A DNA stretch of 41,238 nucleotides, taken from the NCBI GenBank assembly GCA_013203465.1, contig JABMNR010000063.1, positions 1 through 41,238 on the forward strand, written 5' to 3'. Positions 31,331-38,253 of this stretch are shown piece by piece; positions within the stretch are counted from its first letter, which is position 1; each line of letters begins with the position of its first letter. The notes beneath the pieces were generated by a model. The model was not told where the DNA came from. It was given only the letters and a program-made list of their open reading frames with translations, and did no database searches. The stretch comes from Alphaproteobacteria bacterium (GTDB taxonomy: Bacteria; Pseudomonadota; Alphaproteobacteria; Thalassobaculales; Thalassobaculaceae). Made by a program: the position numbers and the translations under genes.

Positions 31331-31389
31331 TGTCCCATCGCCTTCGCCGCCTCGCGCGTGACGTGCGCCTGCCACTCATCCGCCGTCAT
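31162..31389 (-). CDS. Small phage protein upstream of DUF6511, unknown function
   Basis: A 75-residue protein: MTADEWQAHVTREAAKAMGQ, WLEGRGRLHQPIAALTLHDL, EAMAVNAISRFVVLASHRIK, DQPDDAEDLTRLLLG. It is helical and amphipathic with no catalytic motif. The ATG at 31389 lies five bases after the SSB-like gene. It ends at TAG (31162-31164), where the DUF6511 frame continues in the +1 frame. Similar short proteins are frequent in this position of alphaproteobacterial prophages. Confidence 0.65.
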   Translation of the reverse strand: MTADEWQAHVTREAAKAMGQWLEGRGRLHQPIAALTLHDLEAMAVNAISRFVVLASHRIKDQPDDAEDLTRLLLG

Positions 31390-31394
31390 GGTTG

Positions 31395-32138
31395 TCAGGT
31401 GTTGAGCCAGGCAGGACCGGCCGGGGCCGGCGTCGCTGCAGGTGCGGCTGCTGGGACTGTTGCCGGAGCCGTGCCCGGCTGTGCAGGTCGGCTCCAGGCC
31501 GGCGCAGCGTTCGCGGGCGGCGACGCGGAGGCCTGTCCCCAGGCCGGAGCTGCGGGCGATGCCGATGACGCAGCCTTCGGCCGCGCGCGGGTGCTGGGGC
31601 TCGGCGCCAGGACCTCGCCGTCCATCACCTTCCGCCATTCCGGCTCGCTCGGCAGAACCACACGGTCGAGCTTGTTGCTGTCGCCGTAGCGCGGGTCGTC
31701 GCTGGGCTCGACCTTGATCTTGGCGACAAAGGTGATGCCGTTGAGATCGGCCAGACCGCGCAGGATCCGCTTCGTCTTCGCCGCCTCGCTCATGTCGCTC
31801 GGATCGAGGCCGAGCGCGCTGTCGATCATCGCGCGGAAGCTGCCCTTGGAGATCTTCCAGCCGATCGAAACACCCTGCTCGTCAACCTTCCCGCCTGAGA
31901 CGGTGAACACCTGCCAGAACTTGCGCCGGATGTGCGGGCCCTCGACGACGGTGAACTCCGCGTCCACCATCAGCACATCGCTGCCGGGCGCGTTCGATGC
32001 CTTGAGCAGCCCGCGGTCGATCTCGCTCTGGCCGTCGGTGCCGCCCGGCCGGATGGTCATGGTGACCTTGGCGAAGGCGCCGTCGGGGATCAGTTCGCCG
32101 CTCTTCTGCGGCTCAGCGTCGTTCATGTCGAAGCTCAT
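31395..32138 (-). CDS. Phage single-stranded-DNA-binding-like protein
   Basis: A 247-residue protein. The N-terminal 175 residues show an OB-like strand pattern: GELIPDGAFAKVTMTIRPGG, VLMVDAEFTVVEGPHIRRKF, WQVFTVSGGKVDEQGVSIGW, LADLNGITFVAKIKVEPSDD. The C-terminal 70 residues are Ala/Pro-rich (TPAPAGPAWLNT end) and probably disordered, like the tails of SSB proteins but without an acidic tip. It lies between the Sak4-like ATPase and the nuclease; phage Sak4 genes are typically paired with an SSB. The role is inferred from pattern and position. Confidence 0.7.
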   Translation of the reverse strand: MSFDMNDAEPQKSGELIPDGAFAKVTMTIRPGGTDGQSEIDRGLLKASNAPGSDVLMVDAEFTVVEGPHIRRKFWQVFTVSGGKVDEQGVSIGWKISKGSFRAMIDSALGLDPSDMSEAAKTKRILRGLADLNGITFVAKIKVEPSDDPRYGDSNKLDRVVLPSEPEWRKVMDGEVLAPSPSTRARPKAASSASPAAPAWGQASASPPANAAPAWSRPAQPGTAPATVPAAAPAATPAPAGPAWLNT

Positions 32139-32144
32139 GGCTCG

Positions 32145-32978
32145 TCATCCTTTCCGGGTTGCGTTGATCTTGGAGAGCAGCGCGCCGAGGTCGGGTGGCT
32201 CGGTCACGTCGAGACGACCGCTGCGATCCTTGGCCAGCAGGCCGAAGGGATTGCCGGCGCGGCAGACAAGCCGGCGTTCGTTTGATTTCTCGTCGAGGGT
32301 CCACTCGTCGCCGGCGGACCTGGAGAACAGGTGCATCGAGACGACCTGATCGACGATGCCAGGAAGCTCGCGGGCCGCCTTCCCGCCCTCCATCTGCGGC
32401 TGCCAGGTCGTGCGGTTGAACTCGTCGGTGACGCGTTCAAGGATCCCGACGAAGATCACGGTCTTTGCCTGCGCGTGCTGCAGATGCTTAAGCAGGCCGA
32501 TGACTTCGCGGGCGAGCAGCCCGTAGGCGCCGCGGGTATCCGGTTTGCCGGTCTTGTCGGAAAAAGCCTCAGGCCGGGTCTTCGCCCAGGCCATGGCCTG
32601 GCGCGTGAGGTCGGTGATCGAGTCGACGAAGATGATGCGCTTGCCCGCGATCATCTGAACGAGATCGGGGTAGGTCTGGCTCAGGTGCTGGTAATGCGCC
32701 TCGCAGAAGAAGCCGCTCGGATCGGCCGATGGATTGACCCCGCCGACGAGACAGCCGATGTCGAGGGCGTCGGCGAAGGTGCGCACCGGGATGCTGTCGC
32801 CAGGCCAGTCCTGGACCGACTTCATGCCCGCCTCGAGGTCGATGCAGAGCGTTTCCGCAGGCGGCAGCGATTTGAGCAAGGATGTCTTGCCGACTCCGCT
32901 CGGACCGAAGATCGCCATGGTGGTCTTGGCGCCCGCGGCGGACAGTCGTTCGTCGGCGCTGACGAGACGCAGGGCCAT
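32145..32978 (-). CDS. Sak4-like RecA-fold ATPase (phage single-strand annealing/recombinase)
   Basis: A 277-residue protein. Walker A is AIFGPSGVGKTSLLKSL (K31), Walker B RIIFVDSITDL (D119), and an inner segment KTVIFVGILERVTDEFNRTT resembles the RecA L2 region. Family features CIDLEAGMKSVQDW and GLLAREVIGLLKHLQHAQAK are typical of the AAA_24/Sak4 group. Sak4 proteins promote strand annealing and recombination with an SSB partner, which is the adjacent gene. The start overlaps the stop of the upstream gene by one base (TGATG). Confidence 0.9.
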   Translation of the reverse strand: MALRLVSADERLSAAGAKTTMAIFGPSGVGKTSLLKSLPPAETLCIDLEAGMKSVQDWPGDSIPVRTFADALDIGCLVGGVNPSADPSGFFCEAHYQHLSQTYPDLVQMIAGKRIIFVDSITDLTRQAMAWAKTRPEAFSDKTGKPDTRGAYGLLAREVIGLLKHLQHAQAKTVIFVGILERVTDEFNRTTWQPQMEGGKAARELPGIVDQVVSMHLFSRSAGDEWTLDEKSNERRLVCRAGNPFGLLAKDRSGRLDVTEPPDLGALLSKINATRKG

Positions 32979-33277
32979 CAGCGGTCTCCCGCGTCGCGTG
33001 ACGCGACATCGAGCGCACATTCACTCCCGCGCGCGCCGGCCTGCCGGGCGAGACCATAGAGTTTGCGCAGCGCGTGAAGGCGGTCGCCGACCGCGCTGAA
33101 CTCGGCTTCGACGCCCAGCAAGGCGAAGGCGATGTCGTCGAGCGTGGCGTCCTCGATCGGCTTGACGACCTGTTCGCGGCGGATCTCGCCGAGCACTGGA
33201 ATGACGATGGTGTCGGGCAGCGCTTCGAGCGCGTAGTGGCGCTTGCGCAATTCGCTCAGAGCAGCAGTGCTGGTCAT
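32978..33277 (-). CDS. Small early phage protein, unknown function
   Basis: A 99-residue protein starting MTSTAALSELRKRHYALEAL, with a short beta segment (DTIVIPVLGEIRREQVVKPI), then an amphipathic helix (AEFSAVGDRLHALRKLYGLA). Its position directly before Sak4, with one- and four-base overlaps, suggests an accessory role in recombination. No catalytic or metal-binding motif is visible, and I do not recognise the family. Confidence 0.7.
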   Translation of the reverse strand: MTSTAALSELRKRHYALEALPDTIVIPVLGEIRREQVVKPIEDATLDDIAFALLGVEAEFSAVGDRLHALRKLYGLARQAGARGSECALDVASRDAGDR

Positions 33278-33768
33278 CGGGCGTCCTCGGACTTGATGGT
33301 GAGGCGGAATGTCGGCTTGGCGGTCCGCACGGTGCGGGCGTCGGCGAATGCATCGCGGATGGCGGCGGGCCAGGCGGTGTATTTGCGCTCCGGGACCTTG
33401 AAGCCGATGTCGACGTAATCGGTCGGGTTCTCCCCGCACGCACGGATCCTCTCGACGAGAGCTGCGAGCAGCGATTGGTCCCACTCGATCTTCTTCGGAA
33501 GATCGGCGGCGACAGCGACGGCGCCGTCCTCGAAGCGGACAAGGCCGGTGTCCTTGCCTTCGGCCCTGCGCTTGGCGGTGGCCGCGGCGGCGTAGCGAAG
33601 GGCGATCGCGCCTTCGAGCCACTCCTTGAGCCGCTTGGCGGCATCAAGGGCGGCGTCGGCTTCCTCCTGGAGCAGCGCCAGATGCTCCGCCGGCAGCCTG
33701 GCGATCTCGCCGACCGGCATGGCGCGGATGTCGTCGAGGCTGGGGCGGTTATTGCGAGCGGACGCCAT
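33274..33768 (-). CDS. Early phage protein, coiled-coil and DNA-binding-like, unknown function
   Basis: A 164-residue protein. The first half is helical (RLPAEHLALLQEEADAALDA, AKRLKEWLEGAIALRYAAAA) and could form a coiled coil. The second half (TGLVRFEDGAVAVAADLPKK, VDIGFKVPERKYTAWPAAIR) is mixed alpha/beta. Similar proteins lie in the early operon of related prophages. It overlaps both neighbours by one to four bases. A role as a Sak4 or nuclease partner is possible, but I do not recognise the family. Confidence 0.7.
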   Translation of the reverse strand: MASARNNRPSLDDIRAMPVGEIARLPAEHLALLQEEADAALDAAKRLKEWLEGAIALRYAAAATAKRRAEGKDTGLVRFEDGAVAVAADLPKKIEWDQSLLAALVERIRACGENPTDYVDIGFKVPERKYTAWPAAIRDAFADARTVRTAKPTFRLTIKSEDAR

Positions 33769-34109
33769 CACGCCACATCCGCCAACAGGAGCGAGGACAG
33801 CGAGACCGAGGCCTGCTTCGGCTTCGAGCGGGCGATGGCGAGATAGCTGTAGTCGTCCGAACCGTGGCGACGCTGGACGAGATGGATCAATCCGCGCTCG
33901 GCCGCCCACCAAGCGCGACGCGCGACGCGGGCAAGCTCCGCCCGATCCCTCTCGGCAAGGCGCGTGCCCTGCGGCGTGGTGTCGAGGGCGAGGAAGCCAC
34001 GGTGATATTCGAGCGTGTCGCCGGGCGCTGCCTGGCCGACCCAGCCACAGAGATCGATCTCGGTGAGCGGCTTCCGGACAGCGGGGAATCTGGGTGCAAT
34101 GACGTTCAT
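33768..34109 (-). CDS. Small early phage protein, unknown function
   Basis: A 113-residue protein (MNVIAPRFPAVRKPLTEIDL, CGWVGQAAPGDTLEYHRGFL, RAWWAAERGLIHLVQRRHGS, DDYSYLAIARSKPKQASVSL). The segment ARVARRAWWAAERGLIHLVQ could be a DNA-contacting helix. No known domain. The start overlaps the upstream gene by four bases and the stop overlaps the next start, so it belongs to the tightly packed early operon. Confidence 0.7.
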   Translation of the reverse strand: MNVIAPRFPAVRKPLTEIDLCGWVGQAAPGDTLEYHRGFLALDTTPQGTRLAERDRAELARVARRAWWAAERGLIHLVQRRHGSDDYSYLAIARSKPKQASVSLSSLLLADVA

Positions 34110-34381
34110 GATTGGCTCCTACTCACGCACTCGCCGAACCGTCTCAGGCGGCCCGCATGCCGATCGCCGTCAGGGCGAGGCGGATGCTCGATCGTTACCG
34201 AGACGCCTGAGACCGGATCGCTGACGTAGATCGCCAGCAGCGGCGTTCCGTCGGCATGGGCGCCGGCGTCCTCGATCTGATAATTGTGGTTGGGCTCGCA
34301 GACCTCGGTGAGTTCCCAGCGCCGGTAGAGCCCCGGGAGCCGCCTGAAGTCCTCAAGAGACAGGTCGGCAGTACGATTCAT
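34106..34381 (-). CDS. Small early phage protein, unknown function
   Basis: A 91-residue protein (MNRTADLSLEDFRRLPGLYR, RWELTEVCEPNHNYQIEDAG, TPLLAIYVSDPVSGVSVTIE). It looks like a small beta fold. It overlaps the next gene by four bases and begins 84 bases after the sigma-like gene, which leaves a short untranslated gap (34382-34465) with no visible gene. No family recognised. Confidence 0.65.
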   Translation of the reverse strand: MNRTADLSLEDFRRLPGLYRRWELTEVCEPNHNYQIEDAGAHADGTPLLAIYVSDPVSGVSVTIEHPPRPDGDRHAGRLRRFGECVSRSQS

Positions 34382-34465
34382 GCTCGTCTGCTTTCGGTTG
34401 GAGTGGGGCGCTTGGCGGCGCTCGAATGGGAAAAGCCGCCGGCGGGACTGGATCGGGACATCGGC

Positions 34466-35188
34466 TCAGGGGATTTCCTCGAGGGCGTCGTGCAGCCGGC
34501 GCATCGCGCGCTGGTACCGCTTGCGGGCGGCGGCCTCGGTCAGCCCCAGTTCGAAGGCCACCTCGGCTTGCGAGAAACCCTCGATCGCCACGCGGATCAC
34601 CAGCAGTGCGTCATCGCCGAGCAGCTTCCGCACGGCGCCGTTCAGCCTCGCGTACCCGGTCGCGCCGATTCCGCTGTCGCCGCTGTCCGCCACCTCGTCG
34701 GGGTCGGCGCCGCTGGCGAGATGTTCGCGCGCCTGGTCGCGCTGGCGCACGCGGACCATGTCGCGCTCGACGTTCCGCAGCACCGTGGCCGCGATCCAGT
34801 TGACGCGCCCGAGGTCGAGTCCGCGGACTGCCTCGGTGGTGCGCGCCAGCATGTCGGACGCGATCTCGTCGGCGCTGCCGAGCCTCCGCCAGAGCGACCG
34901 GCGGCGGATGGCGTCGAGGCCGGGCCAGAGCGCCAGCAACAGCAGCGTCAGGGCGCAGTCGGACGCGGGCCCGTCGCCCTGCGCCGCCCTGACGAGAGTG
35001 GAGAGGATCAGGTTTTTCTGGCCCTGATCGCCGGGCGTGCGGTGCAGCCTGTCCAGCAGGGCCGCCGGATCCCGGAACGCCGCAAGGGCGGCCTGTTCAC
35101 GCCGGACGGCGTCGAAACTGCGCTGGAAGTGAAGGTTCGTGGATGAATGCATGAGGTGATCACGGATCTCGTGCCACGCGAAGGACAT
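34466..35188 (-). CDS. Sigma-factor-like protein with C-terminal sigma region 4
   Basis: A 240-residue protein. The C-terminal 45 residues (DDALLVIRVAIEGFSQAEVA, FELGLTEAAARKRYQRAMRR, LHDALEE) form a sigma region 4 helix-turn-helix. The middle (RRLGSADEIASDMLARTTEA, NWIAATVLRNVERDMVRVRQ) is reminiscent of region 2 and its core-binding helix but is diverged. It could direct RNA polymerase to phage middle or late promoters. The ATG at 35188 follows immediately on a strong hairpin (35189-35217) that hides the only Shine-Dalgarno-like bases, so translation is probably regulated; the Com-like protein encoded upstream is the natural candidate regulator. Confidence 0.75.
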   Translation of the reverse strand: MSFAWHEIRDHLMHSSTNLHFQRSFDAVRREQAALAAFRDPAALLDRLHRTPGDQGQKNLILSTLVRAAQGDGPASDCALTLLLLALWPGLDAIRRRSLWRRLGSADEIASDMLARTTEAVRGLDLGRVNWIAATVLRNVERDMVRVRQRDQAREHLASGADPDEVADSGDSGIGATGYARLNGAVRKLLGDDALLVIRVAIEGFSQAEVAFELGLTEAAARKRYQRAMRRLHDALEEIP

Positions 35189-35217
35189 CGGACGCCTGCC
35201 TTGCGGCCAGGCGTCCG
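35189..35217 (-). promoter_or_regulatory. 5'-UTR hairpin abutting the sigma-like start codon
   Basis: On the minus strand a 10-bp perfect stem (CGGACGCCTG / CAGGCGTCCG) ends at the base just before ATG. It can be drawn as 9 bp, one bulged G, 3 bp (GCC/GGC) and a GCAA tetraloop, a very stable GNRA-type form. The possible Shine-Dalgarno bases (AAGG, AGG) are in the loop and the 3' arm, so they are hidden when it folds. No U tract follows, so it is not a usual terminator. Confidence 0.75.
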
Positions 35218-35287
35218 GCGCCTTCTCGTGGCCAAGTCAGGACGTCGCGCGTCTCTGTGATTTCAGGGGGTTGGGTGAATGCGCGCG

Positions 35288-35533
35288 TCAGCGCGCGGGC
35301 GCGGTCGCGTTGTTCAGCGTGCCGCAGCCCCGACAGGTGGCCTGAACCGGGAAGCCCACGAGATACTCGTGCCCCCGCGCGAAGCGCAGGTGCATGCGGC
35401 CGTCCCGGCAGACGCCGAGCAGCTTGTCACAGCGCGTACAGCGCCATTCCGAGTTGGAGGTGGTGGGCTTGGTATTCGCGGCGCCGGTCCAGCTCGTCGG
35501 AGCTGCCTGGCGCGAGGGGAAGGGAGTCGGCAT
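35288..35533 (-). CDS. Com-like zinc-ribbon protein (Mu Com family), probable translational activator
   Basis: An 81-residue protein. The C-terminal 50 residues match the Com family: RCTRCDKLLGVCRDGR, then VGFPVQATCRGCGTLNNATA, with two CxxC pairs forming a zinc ribbon and the CDKLL box corresponding to CNKLL in phage Mu Com. Mu Com binds the mom mRNA, melts an inhibitory hairpin and allows translation. The start at 35533 has GAGGAG seven bases upstream. The N-terminal 28 residues are Ser/Thr/Pro-rich. The next gene downstream is the sigma-like gene with a hairpin over its start codon. Com may therefore act on that hairpin; this is inference. Confidence 0.8.
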   Translation of the reverse strand: MPTPFPSRQAAPTSWTGAANTKPTTSNSEWRCTRCDKLLGVCRDGRMHLRFARGHEYLVGFPVQATCRGCGTLNNATAPAR

Positions 35534-35575
35534 GGAAGTGCTCCTCTATGTGGAGCCCTTCCAGTAATCAGCGGC

Positions 35576-35617
35576 TTGTTAGACCGTCTCCCGCCGCATG
35601 TTAGACTGTTGTTAGAC
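35576..35617. repeat. Three GTTAGAC direct repeats at 11-base phasing upstream of com
   Basis: TTGTTAGAC (35576-35584), ATGTTAGAC (35598-35606) and TTGTTAGAC (35609-35617) share the core GTTAGAC, starting at 35578, 35600 and 35611, that is 22 and 11 bases apart, on one face of the helix. They lie 43-85 bases upstream of the Com-like start, a normal place for an activator or repressor array controlling com and sigma. The last copy overlaps the end of the 749-aa gene. A further GTTAGAC is found at 24345-24351 in element B. Confidence 0.55.
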
Positions 35618-37861
35618 GGGTTCTTCGACCGCAGTCTGGGTGACACTCTCCGTCGGCAGCGCGGCCAGCACCAAACGCCAGTAGCCGTTCTTTGCGCCCT
35701 TGCCGATATAGACGTCCCGGATGCTGTCCCACGTCTCCTTCCGGAATGCCTGCTGCGGGCTTCTGCAGTCGAAGCCATCCATCAAGGCCTTGACCTGAAC
35801 GTCCGGGCTGCCCTTTCCGGCGGCGACGACAAGGCGTTCGAAGATCGTCAATTGATCGTTCCCGCCCAGGTGCAACGGCTCCTTGCCCGGGATGTACAGT
35901 GTGCCGGATTGGGTACCTGTCCGGATGACACGCGGCGACACGCCGCCCCGCGCGAGCGAGAGGCTGTTCCGATATGCGAGTTCGAGGCCGTCGCGGGAGA
36001 ACAGCAGATCATCGTCGGCGGGTGATAGGTGCGACAGAAGCGGCACGACCACGTTCGGCCCGAGATGCGATGGCATTTCCTCGCTCGCCGCCAGAATGAT
36101 CCCGACACCTGCAGTATCCCTCGCGCGCAACACCAGATCCAACCGCTGTGCAGTTTTTGGGTCATTGAGGCGCCGGGCAAAATAGACGGGAACGTCGCCA
36201 TCATTGATCCGCATCGCACCGAGAAGGGTCAGGTCCGGGTCGAGGATCTGGGCTGCCCGCTTGCTCAAGATCGGCTTCATCAGACGCGTGAGCGTCTCAT
36301 GAAGCCACTGGCCGTTGATGGCGAACATCTTGACATCCGACAAAGGTCTCTTGCCCGCGTCCTCACCGAACGGCCCCTCCGTGCGGACCATGCCTTCTGT
36401 CGCAGATGGCTTGACGCTGCCTTCCCCGTCGATGTCGTCGTCTTCGATGAGGACTATGTCCTGCCGGTCGCGGCGCTCGAGCAGGCCGCCTTCAATAAGG
36501 CGGCTGGCGTCGAGCCCCAGTTCCAGAAGATACCCGCCGCTGACCTCGTCCTCGACCCGATCGTGGAGTTGGACCAGCTGGGCGAATATCGCGCGCAGAT
36601 CGTCGGGTGCGATCTGCCGGAATGCGCTGAGAATCCCCCATTCCTTCAGGAGCGCAAAGCCAAGGCTGCGTTCTTCCGGATCCGTCTTGCTCTGCAGGTT
36701 GCAGCTCTTCGTTCCGGCTATAGTGATGTTGATCGACCGCTCCTTCTCGTCGCCGACGCGATTGTAGGCGACGGCGATCCCGATACGGCTGAAGGCTTCG
36801 GCGCGCCGAAAGATGTTCCTGGCACCGAGATACTGGTCCGCCACTTCCTCGATATCGTCGTCAACGGTGACCTTCAGCTGCAGCTTGCGGCGCCAGGTGC
36901 CAAGCCGGACCTCGGCCTCGAGGACGCGTGCAAACTCGAACTCGTAGCCCTCGATCTCGGGCGGCTCCAGAAGCAGCGAGGTACGGAATCGGGAGAGGTT
37001 GTAGCGCTTCCAGGTCAATGGCTTCTGAGAGATGTCGTGCCCGAGGGCGACTTCGGCGAACGAGTCGCTGACCGTCTGGCGGACCACCGGGCTGTCCGCG
37101 CAGACCTCGATCTGACGCAGCGAGGGCGTGTAGATGAGCGTCGCCTCGTTCGGCGGGCGATAGTAGATGGTCCCCCTGCGTCCGTCATGCCGGTGGTCAT
37201 AAACGCTCGACAGCGGCCCGCCATGCCGGACGATCAGCATGATCGATGCAGGGTGCGTGTCGGTGGCGGGAAGATCCAGCGCTTTCACGGTGCAGGAAAT
37301 GTCGGACTTCAGCTCAAGCATGTACTTGATCTTGGCAGCCAGCGCTGCCTCGTTGATTGCCGCAGCATCGAGGGCCAGGTGGTTCTCGAGTTCGACCTCG
37401 AAAGCGTCATAGAGCTTGCCATGGTCGCGGAACTGCCGTGCGAAATGAAAACTTTCCGCATCCTCGAACGTCTCGCGCGCGTTCAGATAGACCCATATGC
37501 TTCTGCATAGCCGATCGGGCTGGCGCTCGAAGTCTTCCGACTGGTCGTCGTCGAGCCGCTGCTCGACGATCGTCGAGAGGGAGGTGACGCCCTTGCCGTC
37601 CGCGAGAGACCGGATTCGTCGTGCTCGCTGCTCTGCGGGTCGCAGTTCGTCCTGATCGAATTCCGATAGCGTCTGGACGAGTCTTTGCCGGAAAGCCTCG
37701 ACCGCTTCTTCGTCAGAGTGGTCGGGAATGTCGTCGGGCAACTTGAAGTCCGGCTCGTTGTCACCCTCCCGAAGAGCAAGGGCTGATCGGGCGAGGTCCA
37801 CGCGCGCATCCTCGATCAGCGCCAGGACATGGGGACCGATCGGATTTGCTTTGCGCGCCAT
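35612..37861 (-). CDS. Large protein of unknown function (749 residues)
   Basis: A long acidic, cytoplasmic-type protein with no signal peptide or membrane segment. It starts MARKANPIGPHVLALIEDAR; the first 150 residues are helical and charged. A conserved-looking core (about 200-330) contains PASIMLIVRHGGPLSSVYDH, RRGTIYYRPPNEATLIYTPS, LRQIEVCADSPVVRQTVSDS and KPLTWKRYNLSRFRTSLLLE. An acidic run (VLIEDDDIDGEG) lies near residue 480. The C-terminal 100 residues (GGNDQLTIFERLVVAAGKGS, VQVKALMDGFDCRSPQQAFR) look like a winged-helix-type domain. I recall no named domain for this pattern. It is the first minus-strand gene, reads away from the recombinase cluster, and starts at a divergent region, so it could be an early regulator or a defence/anti-defence protein. 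Confidence 0.8.
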   Translation of the reverse strand: MARKANPIGPHVLALIEDARVDLARSALALREGDNEPDFKLPDDIPDHSDEEAVEAFRQRLVQTLSEFDQDELRPAEQRARRIRSLADGKGVTSLSTIVEQRLDDDQSEDFERQPDRLCRSIWVYLNARETFEDAESFHFARQFRDHGKLYDAFEVELENHLALDAAAINEAALAAKIKYMLELKSDISCTVKALDLPATDTHPASIMLIVRHGGPLSSVYDHRHDGRRGTIYYRPPNEATLIYTPSLRQIEVCADSPVVRQTVSDSFAEVALGHDISQKPLTWKRYNLSRFRTSLLLEPPEIEGYEFEFARVLEAEVRLGTWRRKLQLKVTVDDDIEEVADQYLGARNIFRRAEAFSRIGIAVAYNRVGDEKERSINITIAGTKSCNLQSKTDPEERSLGFALLKEWGILSAFRQIAPDDLRAIFAQLVQLHDRVEDEVSGGYLLELGLDASRLIEGGLLERRDRQDIVLIEDDDIDGEGSVKPSATEGMVRTEGPFGEDAGKRPLSDVKMFAINGQWLHETLTRLMKPILSKRAAQILDPDLTLLGAMRINDGDVPVYFARRLNDPKTAQRLDLVLRARDTAGVGIILAASEEMPSHLGPNVVVPLLSHLSPADDDLLFSRDGLELAYRNSLSLARGGVSPRVIRTGTQSGTLYIPGKEPLHLGGNDQLTIFERLVVAAGKGSPDVQVKALMDGFDCRSPQQAFRKETWDSIRDVYIGKGAKNGYWRLVLAALPTESVTQTAVEEPV

Positions 37862-38049
37862 GAACTCACCTCAATGAACAACTGCTCTTGATTGACTCAA
37901 CCTACGATAATCACGGAGGAAGGGGCCGGGTGCAACACCGGACGTTCTGCACCCGTTCGCATTCTTGAACTTCGGTCTCGCTGGATGTCCCAGAGTGAGC
38001 GCCCGGTTGGCTTTTGGTCGGTAAGGACGACACCGATCACGGCACGGAC
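37862..38049. promoter_or_regulatory. Divergent region between the 749-aa gene and the recombinase cluster
   Basis: About 190 bases with starts pointing outward on both sides. It holds an 8-bp inverted repeat CGGGTGCA / TGCACCCG (37927-37934 and 37948-37955) with a 13-base loop, and an AT-rich stretch with TTGATTGACTCAA near 37888-37900, part of which could serve as the minus-strand promoter. GAGGTGAGTTC precedes the ATG of the 749-aa gene. I see no clear plus-strand -35/-10 pair. Confidence 0.45.
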
Positions 38050-38253
38050 ATGAAACGCCCCAATCCGTTCCCACCCGACCAGATGACGCCCGCAGAGCGC
38101 CGCACTGAGTTGTGCGGCCTGCTGGCGCTTGGGTTGGTTCGGTTGCGGATGCGGGATGGGCGGGAAATATCTGAAGATACTGGAGATCGTTGCCTACACT
38201 ATCCGCCCGACCAATGCCGTCATGCAACTCCAACTCACCGGAGAAATGCATGA
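38050..38253 (+). CDS. Small conserved protein preceding DUF2924 and recombinase
   Basis: A 67-residue protein (MKRPNPFPPDQMTPAERRTE, LCGLLALGLVRLRMRDGREI, then CLHYPPDQCRHATPTHRRNA). The motif MTPAERRTELCGLLALGLVR together with the LHYPPDQ ending recurs, as I remember, just upstream of DUF2924-recombinase pairs in many alphaproteobacteria. Four-base overlap with DUF2924 supports a common operon. Function unknown; it may be a recombination directionality or accessory factor, which is speculation. Confidence 0.75.
   Translation: MKRPNPFPPDQMTPAERRTELCGLLALGLVRLRMRDGREISEDTGDRCLHYPPDQCRHATPTHRRNA

Noticed and set aside
34382..34465. Extra small gene between the sigma-like gene and the next early gene
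   Set aside because: Only 84 bases with no start codon plus ribosome binding site; nothing supportable.
35189..35217. Reading the hairpin before the sigma gene as a terminator of com
   Set aside because: The stem is followed directly by the start codon ATGTCC and not by a U tract, and sigma would then have no promoter space.
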